From Bacillus sp. V3-13 (GTDB lineage: Bacteria; Bacillota; Bacilli; Bacillales; Cytobacillaceae), in assembly GCF_002860165.1 (NCBI RefSeq), contig NZ_PGUZ01000059.1, positions 16,505 through 80,504 of the forward strand: DNA of 64,000 nt, in the 5' to 3' direction. Both the position numbers and the translations under genes were made by a program. Positions 34,218 to 41,810 of the stretch are shown here, one piece after another (positions within the stretch are counted from its first letter, which is position 1; each line of letters starts with the position of its first letter). Under the pieces are notes generated by a model that saw only the letters and a program-made list of their open reading frames with translations, had not been told where the DNA came from and did no database searches.

Positions 34218-35252
34218 TTATTTGCTCTCTGCATCCTCAATAATGTCCGTGCCGATTGTTTCAGCCCATTCTTTATATACCGGCTCTAAAACCTTTTTGA
34301 ATGCATCAATCTCTTCCTCAGAAACCTCGTTAATTTTGATATTTCCACGCTCTTTCAGTTTGTTCAAGGATTCTTCGTTCAATTTTGCTGCGGATTCACG
34401 CGCAACTTTCGTACCTTCTTCAACTCCTTTTTCAATGATTTCTTTTGTTTTTCCGTCAAGTTCGTCCCAGAACTTTGTGTTAGTTAGCAATGCGTAATCT
34501 ACACGAGTGTGTCCCATGATGGTCATATACTTTTGGACTTCGTCAAATTTCTTTGATTCAATATTACTGTAAGTATTCTCCTGTCCGTCAACAGTTCCTT
34601 GCTGAAGGGCGGTATAGAGTTCTCCGAACGGAATCGAAGCAGAACCTGCACCCAGTTTTGCGTACATAGCTTCAAGCAGCTGTCCGCCTTGTGTCCTGAT
34701 TTTCAAACCGTTTAAGTCGTCAGGTTTTTTGATTGGTTTTTTGTCATTGGTCATATGTTTGGCGCCGTTTGGCCACATGGAAAGGCCCAAAACACCATCT
34801 TTTTCAAGCCGTTTAAAGATTTCCTGGCCTTTTTCTCCGTCCCAAAACGCAATTGCCGCTTCATCGGATTCAAACAAGAATGGCATCGCAGGAACATTAA
34901 AGCCGGGGTCATTCCCAACAAGCTTAGACATGTCCGGAATAATGAATTGAACGTTGTTAGCTACAAGATTTTGGTATTCGTCTTTATCACCAAACAATTG
35001 GCTGTTAGGGTATACTTGCACTTTGATTTTACCGCCAGATTCCTTTTCGATATATTCCTTCATCGCAAGCGCACCCTGTTGTTTAGGCGTATTTTCCGCA
35101 ACTACGTGCGAAATCTTGATTGTCATTTCCTTGATTCCATCTGCACCTTCCGCAGTCCCTCCGGCTTCCTTGGAACCTCCACAAGCTGCAAGGCTAAATG
35201 TTAAAAGCAGAATCAGGGCTGTCAGAAATAATTTTCTCGCGTTCTTCATCAT
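34218..35252 (-). CDS. TRAP transporter substrate-binding lipoprotein (DctP family)
   Basis: A 344-residue DctP-type protein with a lipoprotein signal ('LLTFSLAACGG', Cys about 24). The mature part has 'IKISHVVAENTPKQQGALAM', 'VQVYPNSQLFGDKDEYQNLV', 'LNGLKIRTQGGQLLEAMYAK' with the Arg (about 187) that pairs with a carboxylate ligand, and 'SIPFGELYTALQQGTVDGQE'. It captures an organic acid outside the membrane. Its membrane partners DctQ and DctM are encoded on the opposite strand at 36952-38771, an unusual split. The start overlaps the end of the upstream dehydrogenase gene by 59 bases; AAGGGGG precedes the ATG. Confidence 0.88.
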   Translation of the reverse strand: MMKNARKLFLTALILLLTFSLAACGGSKEAGGTAEGADGIKEMTIKISHVVAENTPKQQGALAMKEYIEKESGGKIKVQVYPNSQLFGDKDEYQNLVANNVQFIIPDMSKLVGNDPGFNVPAMPFLFESDEAAIAFWDGEKGQEIFKRLEKDGVLGLSMWPNGAKHMTNDKKPIKKPDDLNGLKIRTQGGQLLEAMYAKLGAGSASIPFGELYTALQQGTVDGQENTYSNIESKKFDEVQKYMTIMGHTRVDYALLTNTKFWDELDGKTKEIIEKGVEEGTKVARESAAKLNEESLNKLKERGNIKINEVSEEEIDAFKKVLEPVYKEWAETIGTDIIEDAESK

Positions 35253-36147
35253 TATTCCCCCTTGTTAATAGATATCGAGATACATATTTGTAGATCTCTG
35301 TATGGTCAGCCTCCTCTTCAAGAAGCTGACTTGCCTCATTAAACCTGTTGAATACAGATTGCGGCAGGGAAGTATCTGCCCCCAGTTCTAAAAATAAGTC
35401 TTTAGCCATTTCTAAATCCTTTGTCATCAGTTCAATGCTAAAACCTGAATTAAAGCGTTCGTTTAAAATAAAAGCAGGAAACTTATACTCAGTGGATCCG
35501 CTTCTGCCTGTACTTTGGTTAAACACATTAATTGCGGTTTCCTCGTTAACACCGTAACTTGAAAGTAATTGGACCGCCTCACAGCTTGTCAGTAGGTGTG
35601 AAGCTGAAAGGTAATTATTGACCGCCTTCATTAAATGTCCGCTTCCTAAAGGACCAACATAAAAAAGATTTGCACCCATCGCATTTAGCAAACGCTTACA
35701 ATTTGTAAAAGAGTCTTGTTCTCCGCCTACCATAATGGTCAATTCGGCAGTGATCGCTTTTTTCACGCCGCCGCTGACAGGAGCATCAAGAAACCCAATA
35801 TGATGCTCCTTCAGCTTTATTCCGTTTTCCTTTGTTGAAGAAGGGTAGGAACTGCCCATATCAATGATTGTCAACGAGGGATGCAGGATCCCGGCAGAGT
35901 CTGCCGCTTCCAAAACTTCGTCAATCACCCGGTCAACGATTGCTGAAGAGGGGAGCATTAGTATGAGACAATTAATCTCTTTTATCCAATCCGAGATTCT
36001 TCCTGTTCGTCCCCCTAAAGAAATAAACTCCTTTAAAGCTGTATGATCTATATCCGATCCATAAACGGTATAGCCCCTTTTTAGTAGGTTGACCGCCATA
36101 GGCAGTCCCATTTTTCCAAGGCCGATAAAGCCAATATATTCGTTCAA
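35194..36147 (-). CDS. 3-Hydroxyisobutyrate dehydrogenase family oxidoreductase
   Basis: A 317-residue beta-hydroxyacid dehydrogenase. The NAD(P) motif 'IGFIGLGKMGLPMAVNLLKR' is at 5-24, the substrate motif 'DAPVSGGVKKAITAELTIMV' follows, and the catalytic Lys lies in 'GSGHLMKAVNNYL'. Family members oxidise 3-hydroxyisobutyrate, tartronate semialdehyde or similar acids. It starts four bases inside the DUF1185 gene end (ATGA overlap) and its own 3' end runs 59 bases into the DctP gene. With those neighbours it probably handles a hydroxy acid taken up by the TRAP system. The C-terminal tail is rather acidic and may be variable. Confidence 0.85.
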   Translation of the reverse strand: MNEYIGFIGLGKMGLPMAVNLLKRGYTVYGSDIDHTALKEFISLGGRTGRISDWIKEINCLILMLPSSAIVDRVIDEVLEAADSAGILHPSLTIIDMGSSYPSSTKENGIKLKEHHIGFLDAPVSGGVKKAITAELTIMVGGEQDSFTNCKRLLNAMGANLFYVGPLGSGHLMKAVNNYLSASHLLTSCEAVQLLSSYGVNEETAINVFNQSTGRSGSTEYKFPAFILNERFNSGFSIELMTKDLEMAKDLFLELGADTSLPQSVFNRFNEASQLLEEEADHTEIYKYVSRYLLTRGNNDEEREKIISDSPDSAFNI

Positions 36148-36728
36148 GAAGGGAACACTCCTTCAAGCTCTTTATGTAAAGAGCCTATCCGTGGATGGGC
36201 ACGTCCGCTTGCTGCAACGACAGCAGCGATGACAATTTCATCGTTTCGCGGAGCATCAGGAATTCTTGTTTCAAAAGTCATATGATGGCTTCTCGTTTTT
36301 GGGTCCATTTTATGCTTGATTGCCAAATCGAGACTGCTCCCGGCGCCTGCCCGTTTTTCAGCAGATGGGAGGAGCGTTTCAGAATTGCCGCAAATGGAAC
36401 GGAAAGGATTTCCAAATGTTAATGTATGGATAATTGCAGATCCGTGTTCAATTTCACCATCGAGGCCAACAAGAGCACCTTTTCCATATCCTTCAACTTC
36501 ATCACCCGAAATGCCCAGTGCCTCCATTGCTTTTTGTGGCAGCAGGTGTCCAAGGTGTTCTGAATACGCTTTCACTAACGGCTGCAAATCCTCTACATAT
36601 TTCCCGGCGTACGGATTGTGGATGACAGCCATCGCCACTCCAATGCGTACTGGTTTTTCCGCTTTTTTAAATCCTTCAATAAAAGTTTCTTCACAGATGG
36701 TTACAATTTTTCTGATTTTTGGTTCCAT
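36144..36728 (-). CDS. DUF1185 'amino acid synthesis' family protein
   Basis: A 194-residue protein of the family known to me as AA_synth (DUF1185): 'VRIGVAMAVIHNPYAGKYVE' and 'DLQPLVKAYSEHLGHLL', then 'EGYGKGALVGLDGEIEHGSA', 'GNPFRSICGNSETLLPSAEK' and 'HPRIGSLHKELEG'. Its biochemical role is not established; related proteins are often found beside TRAP or ABC transporters and aldolase or dehydrogenase genes. It is the first gene of a minus-strand operon, with GGAGGAGGAC before the ATG and an operator-like box 27 bases upstream of its start. Confidence 0.8.
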   Translation of the reverse strand: MEPKIRKIVTICEETFIEGFKKAEKPVRIGVAMAVIHNPYAGKYVEDLQPLVKAYSEHLGHLLPQKAMEALGISGDEVEGYGKGALVGLDGEIEHGSAIIHTLTFGNPFRSICGNSETLLPSAEKRAGAGSSLDLAIKHKMDPKTRSHHMTFETRIPDAPRNDEIVIAAVVAASGRAHPRIGSLHKELEGVFPS

Positions 36729-36754
36729 TTAGTCCTCCTCCTTTATAATTGGAT

Positions 36755-36766
36755 TTTGGATACAAT
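36755..36766 (-). promoter_or_regulatory. GntR-type operator upstream of the DUF1185-dehydrogenase-DctP operon
   Basis: Read on the minus strand the sequence is ATTGTATCCAAA followed by ATCC, one base off the 12-base box ATTGTATCCAAT. It lies just before the ribosome binding site of the first gene, the same placing as at 39458 and 44045. Confidence 0.5.
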
Positions 36767-36916
36767 CTACATCTGTGGGTGGCCAGACCACATGTAGTAA
36801 AAAAAGTATAACAGAATGAACAAAAATTGTGAATACATAAAAAATAAATAAGAATCAAAATTTTCTATTTATTTTTCGGATATTTTCTAGTATATTGAAA
36901 ACTAGCCATATAAAAG

Positions 36917-36928
36917 ATTGGATACAAT
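36917..36928 (-). promoter_or_regulatory. GntR-type operator upstream of dctQM
   Basis: ATTGGATACAAT on the plus strand is an exact copy of the box ATTGTATCCAAT in the minus orientation, 24 bases before the DctQ start. Together with the site at 36755 it brackets the divergent control region of the split TRAP system. Confidence 0.5.
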
Positions 36929-36951
36929 CGACAAAAAAGGAGTTGGAATGA

Positions 36952-37506
36952 ATGAAACTGTCAAAATGGCTTGATACCGTTGAAGAAAGTATTACCGGGT
37001 TGCTGTTCATTGCAGGGGTATTGGTCAGTTTGTATGGCGTGTTCATGAGGTATGTTGCAAATGCTCCTGTCTCCTGGACTACGGAAATTTTCGAGTTTTT
37101 GCTGGTTTGGTCAATTTTTATCGGTTTTGGCATGGCATTGAAGGATAATAGGCATATTCAAGTTGAACTGCTGTTCGATCACCTTCCGGATGGCCTGAAG
37201 AAGGTTATGGCGACAATCGCAAATCTGATAGGAGCAGCGTTCTCCTTTTATCTGGCTTTTTCATCGATAGAATTGATAACGCTTTCAAAAGAGCAGGGGA
37301 CCAAGACCATCGATGTTGGAATTCCCATTTGGATTACCTATCTGATACTTCCAATAGGCATGACTTTGCTTGGTATCTATTTCTGTTTGAAGGCGTACCG
37401 GGCAGCAAAAGGTGATCGGCGTGAATTACTGGGCGAAATTGAGATGTTATACGAGGAATTAAAAGAAGCAGAACAGATCGACGGTCAGAAGGAGGTAGGG
37501 GCATGA
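36952..37506 (+). CDS. TRAP transporter small permease (DctQ family)
   Basis: A 184-residue protein with four hydrophobic segments. 'ITGLLFIAGVLVSLYGVFMR' opens the first segment, and 'WTTEIFEFLLVWSIFIGFGM' with 'KDNRHIQVELLFDHLP' is the DctQ signature. It is the scaffold subunit that pairs with DctM and receives substrate from DctP. The gene overlaps dctM by ATGA. AAGGAG precedes the ATG. The C-terminus is a charged, Glu-rich cytoplasmic tail. Confidence 0.88.
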   Translation: MKLSKWLDTVEESITGLLFIAGVLVSLYGVFMRYVANAPVSWTTEIFEFLLVWSIFIGFGMALKDNRHIQVELLFDHLPDGLKKVMATIANLIGAAFSFYLAFSSIELITLSKEQGTKTIDVGIPIWITYLILPIGMTLLGIYFCLKAYRAAKGDRRELLGEIEMLYEELKEAEQIDGQKEVGA

Positions 37507-38771
37507 GTCCGGTCATCATATTGTTTCTAACATTTGCACTGTTATGCCTGATACGCGTTCCAATCGCAGTAAGCCTTGGCTTATCGAGTATTATAGCATT
37601 GTCGATGATTGATTTTACACTATATACTGTTATCCAAAAAATGTTTAACTCATTAAACTCAACTACTCTGATGGCAATTCCAGGATTTGTATTTGCCGGT
37701 ATAATCATGTCAAAGGGTGGTATTTCATTTTATTTAATTGAAGCTTTAAAATCCTGGGTTGGCCACATGCGCGGTGGTCTCGCTGTAGTAACTGTCCTTG
37801 CCTGTATGGTATTTGCAGCTATTTCTGGGTCCAGCCCCGCAACTGCAGCTGCTATCGGGAGCATTATGATTCCTGGAATGGTAAATTCAGGATACAGCAA
37901 AAGATATGCGATGGGTCTTGTTGCAGCATCAGGAACGCTTGGGATTCTGATACCTCCGTCGATTCCATTAATCATATATGCCTCAGTGGCTGAGGAGTCG
38001 GTCGGTAAGCTGTTTGCGGCTGGAATTATCCCCGGTCTGTTGCTTGGGGGAATCCTTCTTGTTTCCGCTATCATACATGCCAGAATCAATAACTATGGCA
38101 AACTGCCAAAAGAATCAATAAATCAAAGGATCAAGAAATCTATTAAAGCAATTCCCGGTTTCCTTCTGCCAATCATCATATTAGGGGGGATTTATTCCGG
38201 AATTGTCACCCCTACGGAAGCAGCATTCCTTGCCTGTCTTTATGGTGTATTAGTTTCCGTGTTTATCTACAGGGAACTGTCGTTCTCCAGATTCCGGGAA
38301 GTGCTGAAAGAATCAATTAATATTACTGCAATGATTTTCCTTGTCATTGCCTCGGCAATGATTTTCGGAATGTTCTTGACAACAGAACAGGTTCCGCAGA
38401 ATTTTGCGTATTGGATTGAGGAAAGCACTACAAACAAATGGATTTTTATGCTGGGTGTAAACCTGATGTTCTTCGTGATGGGAATGTTCCTCGAATCTGT
38501 AGCCATTATCCTTATCACGCTGCCAATCCTTTTACCGGTACTGGCGCTGTTTGATATCAATGTCATCCATTTCGCCATTATTATGACCATCAACATGGAG
38601 CTTGCAATGATTACACCGCCTGTCGGATTAAATCTTTTTGTGGTCAGCGGAATATCAAAGGAAAAAGTCGGTGCTGTAGTAAGAGGGGTCGTTCCATTTT
38701 TTGGATTGATGATTCTTGCTTTGGTTATCGTGGTCATCTTTCCGCAGATTTCTCTATACCTTACAAAATAG
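37503..38771 (+). CDS. TRAP transporter large permease (DctM family)
   Basis: A 422-residue polytopic protein with about twelve hydrophobic segments. Characteristic parts are 'LIRVPIAVSLGLSSIIALSM', 'MAIPGFVFAGIIMSKGGISF', 'GSSPATAAAIGSIMIPGMV', 'LIPPSIPLIIYASVAEESVG' and 'MITPPVGLNLFVVSGIS'. It is the sodium-driven transport subunit. Only 24 bases separate it from the following GntR gene, which is probably co-transcribed and so may control its own transporter. Confidence 0.9.
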   Translation: MSPVIILFLTFALLCLIRVPIAVSLGLSSIIALSMIDFTLYTVIQKMFNSLNSTTLMAIPGFVFAGIIMSKGGISFYLIEALKSWVGHMRGGLAVVTVLACMVFAAISGSSPATAAAIGSIMIPGMVNSGYSKRYAMGLVAASGTLGILIPPSIPLIIYASVAEESVGKLFAAGIIPGLLLGGILLVSAIIHARINNYGKLPKESINQRIKKSIKAIPGFLLPIIILGGIYSGIVTPTEAAFLACLYGVLVSVFIYRELSFSRFREVLKESINITAMIFLVIASAMIFGMFLTTEQVPQNFAYWIEESTTNKWIFMLGVNLMFFVMGMFLESVAIILITLPILLPVLALFDINVIHFAIIMTINMELAMITPPVGLNLFVVSGISKEKVGAVVRGVVPFFGLMILALVIVVIFPQISLYLTK

Positions 38772-38795
38772 AAGTCTATAGAAGGGATATCTTTT

Positions 38796-39440
38796 ATGAA
38801 ACAAACATTGGATTTTATGACTTTGGAGGAAAAGGTAACCTCGACTATTAGAAAAGCAATTTTTACCCAAATACTGAAACCTGGCGAAAGGCTGATTCAA
38901 GATGAATTGGCTGCAAAACTTGGGGTCAGCAGAATGCCGGTAAGAGAGGCGCTGAGGAGTCTTGAAAGAGAAGGGCTGGTCGAGCTGCTTCCCCATAAAG
39001 GTGCCGTTGTCATCGGAATAACGCGGGATGATATTGAGGAGCTGTATTTTCTTCGATCTCAGCTGGAAGGAATGACAGTCCAAAAATCAATGTGCTTTCT
39101 TACCGAGGAAGATTTTGCCGAGCTTGAAGTCCTGATACAACAAATGGATAAAGATATCGATAATGAAAATATTGATTCTTTTGTCTTTCACAATAAGCAG
39201 TTTCATTTGCTTTTGCAAAAGGGATGCAAATGGAAAAAAGTAAAATTACTCAGCAAGCAATTCATCGAGGGTTATCCTGCTTATGTGCCGAGCTTGGTCC
39301 CAGCTATGGTGAAGGATTCAAATAAGGAACATAAGGAAATGCTCAAGACGTTAGCCGAAAAAGATCCATTGAAACTGAGGCTCCTGGTTGAACAGCACAT
39401 CATGAGGGCAGGCAACATGCTTACTCAGCTGTTGGAGTAA
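38796..39440 (+). CDS. GntR-family regulator, FCD subfamily
   Basis: A 214-residue FCD-type regulator. The winged helix contains 'LAAKLGVSRMPVREALRSLE', identical in the core SRMPVREAL to the GntR at 43357, and both share 'PHKGA.V..I' and 'FH.LL...CKW' in the effector domain. It belongs to the dctQM transcript and is followed at 39458 by an exact ATTGTATCCAAT box. I infer that this protein or its paralogue binds the ATTGTATCCAAT boxes in this part of the window. The residue spacing in the FCD domain looks intact. Confidence 0.9.
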   Translation: MKQTLDFMTLEEKVTSTIRKAIFTQILKPGERLIQDELAAKLGVSRMPVREALRSLEREGLVELLPHKGAVVIGITRDDIEELYFLRSQLEGMTVQKSMCFLTEEDFAELEVLIQQMDKDIDNENIDSFVFHNKQFHLLLQKGCKWKKVKLLSKQFIEGYPAYVPSLVPAMVKDSNKEHKEMLKTLAEKDPLKLRLLVEQHIMRAGNMLTQLLE

Positions 39441-39457
39441 GCCATTTTGTTAGATGA

Positions 39458-39473
39458 ATTGTATCCAATATCC
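39458..39473 (+). promoter_or_regulatory. GntR-type operator upstream of the CitE-PrpD-DASS operon
   Basis: ATTGTATCCAATATCC, an exact copy of the 12-base box plus a second TATCC, lies 18 bases before the CitE start. The 18 bases ATTGTATCCAATATCCAT recur unchanged at 44045. Confidence 0.55.
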
Positions 39474-39490
39474 ATCTATGGAGAGGAGAA

Positions 39491-40378
39491 ATGAGGTTGG
39501 GTATTAGAAGATCATATTTATTTGTACCTTCGGTTTCAGTAAAAATGATGGAGAAAGCGGTAGCTAGTGATTCTGACTGCGTTATTTTCGACCTTGAAGA
39601 TGCGGTGGCAATCAATGAAAAAGAAGCGGCAAGAGAGCGAATAAAACAATTTCTTAATAACAATAAGCCCCCAAAAGAGGTTTTCATCAGGATCAATGAC
39701 ATGCTAACATCTTTTTGGCGCGCAGACCTTGAGACGGCGATCGAGACAAGGGCCGCTGGGATAATTGTTCCAAAGGCAGAAAATGCAGCAAACATGATTC
39801 GCTTATGTGAGGTTGCGGAGCAAATCATGGAAAGGAAAAACCAGGATGAGATGGATCAGTTTAAAGTGCTTCCATTAATTGAAACAGCGGCCGGAGTCCA
39901 TTTTGCTTACGAAATCGCTGCATCCCACCAGCGCATACCATGTCTTGTATTTGGATCGATTGACTACTCTCTTGATGTAGATTGTGAGTTGACAGAAGGA
40001 GGAGAAGAGTTATTTTACGCACGGTCGCAGATTGTCAATGCTTCACGGGCTGCCGGCAAAGGAAGTCCTGTTGACGCTGTTTACCCAGACCTCGCAAATG
40101 AGAAAGGACTGAAGCTGGAAGCGCTGCGGGCAAAGCAGTTAGGGTTTAAAGCTAAGCTTGCTATCCATCCAAAGCAATTAGCAGCTATTCACGAAGTATT
40201 TACTCCATCGCAAAAAGAGCTCGATAATGCAATGGAGATAGTCAGTGCCTTTGAAGAAGCCGAGCAACAGGGGGTTGCCTCAATCTCCGTTGGCAAAAAG
40301 CTTGTTGATTATCCTGTGTACAAAAAAGCCAAGGGGCTTCTGCAATACTCTGTCTCGGAAGGAGTTGAGAGTCAATAG
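39491..40378 (+). CDS. HpcH/HpaI aldolase family, CitE-like acyl-CoA lyase
   Basis: A 295-residue TIM-barrel protein of the CitE/malyl-CoA lyase group. Key residues: 'IFDLEDAVAINEKE' (Glu36, Asp37), Arg67 in 'FIRIND', the metal Glu in 'LPLIETAAGVHFA' (about 133) and Asp in 'FGSIDYSLDVD' (about 156), then 'KLAIHPKQLAAIH'. Such enzymes split malyl-CoA, citramalyl-CoA or citryl groups into acetyl-CoA or acetate and an oxoacid. No CitD/CitF citrate lyase partners are present, so a CoA-ester lyase is most likely. A malate-CoA-ligase-like pair at 44078-46195 would supply the substrate. GGAGAGGAG precedes the ATG. Confidence 0.87.
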   Translation: MRLGIRRSYLFVPSVSVKMMEKAVASDSDCVIFDLEDAVAINEKEAARERIKQFLNNNKPPKEVFIRINDMLTSFWRADLETAIETRAAGIIVPKAENAANMIRLCEVAEQIMERKNQDEMDQFKVLPLIETAAGVHFAYEIAASHQRIPCLVFGSIDYSLDVDCELTEGGEELFYARSQIVNASRAAGKGSPVDAVYPDLANEKGLKLEALRAKQLGFKAKLAIHPKQLAAIHEVFTPSQKELDNAMEIVSAFEEAEQQGVASISVGKKLVDYPVYKKAKGLLQYSVSEGVESQ

Positions 40379-40414
40379 TAATAATATGGAATTCTGTCAA
40401 AGGAGACTGAAAGA

Positions 40415-41767
40415 ATGGTAACATCACAATTAGCATCCTATATCACACAGACGAAATATGAACAAATGGGAGAAATTGCCATAATAGAAGCAAAACGAAG
40501 CCTATTGAACTGGCTTGGAGTCGCGATCGGGGCGGCAGGGCACGTTTCGATGGACAAAGTATTCGCCGTGGCGAACATGACAGGAAGCCGTGGGAAGGCA
40601 ACGATATTCGGAAGAAATGAAAAAACGGATATCTTGTTTGCAGCTTTATTAAATGGAATGTCATCTCATATATACGATTTTGATGATACTTTGCTTGAAA
40701 CAGTGCTCCATCCGTCTGCTCCTGTTTTTCCTGCCATCCTCGCCTACGCGGAAAAAGAGGGGAAGAGCGGAAAGGATGTGCTCGAAGCCTTTATCATTGG
40801 CTGTGAAGTGGCGGCACGGCTTGCGCTCAGCGTATATCCATCACATTACTGGCGCGGCTGGCATATTACAGGAAGTGTCGGCGGCATTGGTGCAGCATCA
40901 GCTGTAAGCAAGCTGCAAGGCCTGGATGAGAAAAAAGCAGCTTATGCCATTGGCATTGCGGCGGCTGAACCGGTTGGCTTACGCGAAATGTTTGGTACCG
41001 AAACAAAGCCACTGCACCCTGGAAAAGCAGCGATGAACGGCCTGCTCGCTTCTTTAATGGCCGGGCAAGGCTTTATCAGCTCAGAACACCCGCTCGAAGC
41101 AGAAAGAGGTTTTGTGAAGGTGCTGTCGGAAGAGAACAAACTAGAGGTTATAACTGAAAAATGGGGTGACAAGTGGGAAATTGAGAAGAACAGTTATAAG
41201 CCATTTGCCAGCGGTATTGTAACCCACCCTGCAATTGACGGTATCATCACCATCCAAAAAACGCACCAGCTGAAGGCAGAAGATGTAGAATCAATAGAGA
41301 TTACCGGCCATCCATTAGTCAAAGAGCTTACAGGGAAGACGGCTATTACCAAAGGGCTTGAAGGAAAGTTCAGTGTTTTCCATTGTGTTGCTGCAGCATT
41401 CTTTAACTTAAAGGCGGGCGTTGAGGAATTTACTGATGAATTTGTTAATCAAGAAAATGTCAAATCCCTGAGAAGTAAAATCAAGCTTATTATTGATAAG
41501 AGAATTAAAGAAGACCAGGCGCGGATTGCAGTAAAGCTAAAAGACGGACGCGAACTCAGCCATTTTGTTGAGCATGCTGTCGGAAGTGCGCTAAAACCGA
41601 TGACAAACCAGCAGCTTGAGGATAAGTTCATGGATGTAACTGCTAACATCATCAGGAGAGAGGCCAAACAGCAGCTCATTGAAATGATGAGCCGTTTTGA
41701 AGAGCTGGAAGACCTGACCGGTTTTTTTGAGCTTTGTACACCTGCGGCAGCGAACATTAAAAAATAG
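40415..41767 (+). CDS. MmgE/PrpD family protein, first copy
   Basis: A 450-residue MmgE/PrpD protein. It has 'LLNWLGVAIGAAGHVSMDKV', 'LNGMSSHIYDFDDTL', 'HPSAPVFPAILAYAEKEG', 'AFIIGCEVAARLALSV', 'GWHITGSVGGIGAASAVSKL' and 'KPLHPGKAAMNGLLASLMAG'. The family includes 2-methylcitrate dehydratase and cis-aconitate decarboxylase and covers other dehydratase, isomerase or decarboxylase activities on carboxylic acids. The position after the CitE-like lyase and before a dicarboxylate carrier suggests work on a branched di- or tricarboxylate, but the reaction cannot be told. A paralogue lies at 46192. Confidence 0.87.
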   Translation: MVTSQLASYITQTKYEQMGEIAIIEAKRSLLNWLGVAIGAAGHVSMDKVFAVANMTGSRGKATIFGRNEKTDILFAALLNGMSSHIYDFDDTLLETVLHPSAPVFPAILAYAEKEGKSGKDVLEAFIIGCEVAARLALSVYPSHYWRGWHITGSVGGIGAASAVSKLQGLDEKKAAYAIGIAAAEPVGLREMFGTETKPLHPGKAAMNGLLASLMAGQGFISSEHPLEAERGFVKVLSEENKLEVITEKWGDKWEIEKNSYKPFASGIVTHPAIDGIITIQKTHQLKAEDVESIEITGHPLVKELTGKTAITKGLEGKFSVFHCVAAAFFNLKAGVEEFTDEFVNQENVKSLRSKIKLIIDKRIKEDQARIAVKLKDGRELSHFVEHAVGSALKPMTNQQLEDKFMDVTANIIRREAKQQLIEMMSRFEELEDLTGFFELCTPAAANIKK

Positions 41768-41810
41768 TAAACAAAAAGAGCTGACGCTTAAAGAAGAAAG
41801 AAGGATATTT

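Noticed and set aside
37730..38089. Long minus-strand open frames opposite the DctM gene and other coding regions
   Set aside because: These lie antisense to genes with clear protein motifs, have no ribosome binding sites and odd amino acid composition. They are shadows of real genes.
39491..40378. CitE as part of citrate lyase
   Set aside because: CitD, CitF, CitC and CitX are all missing, so an acyl-CoA lyase role is preferred.
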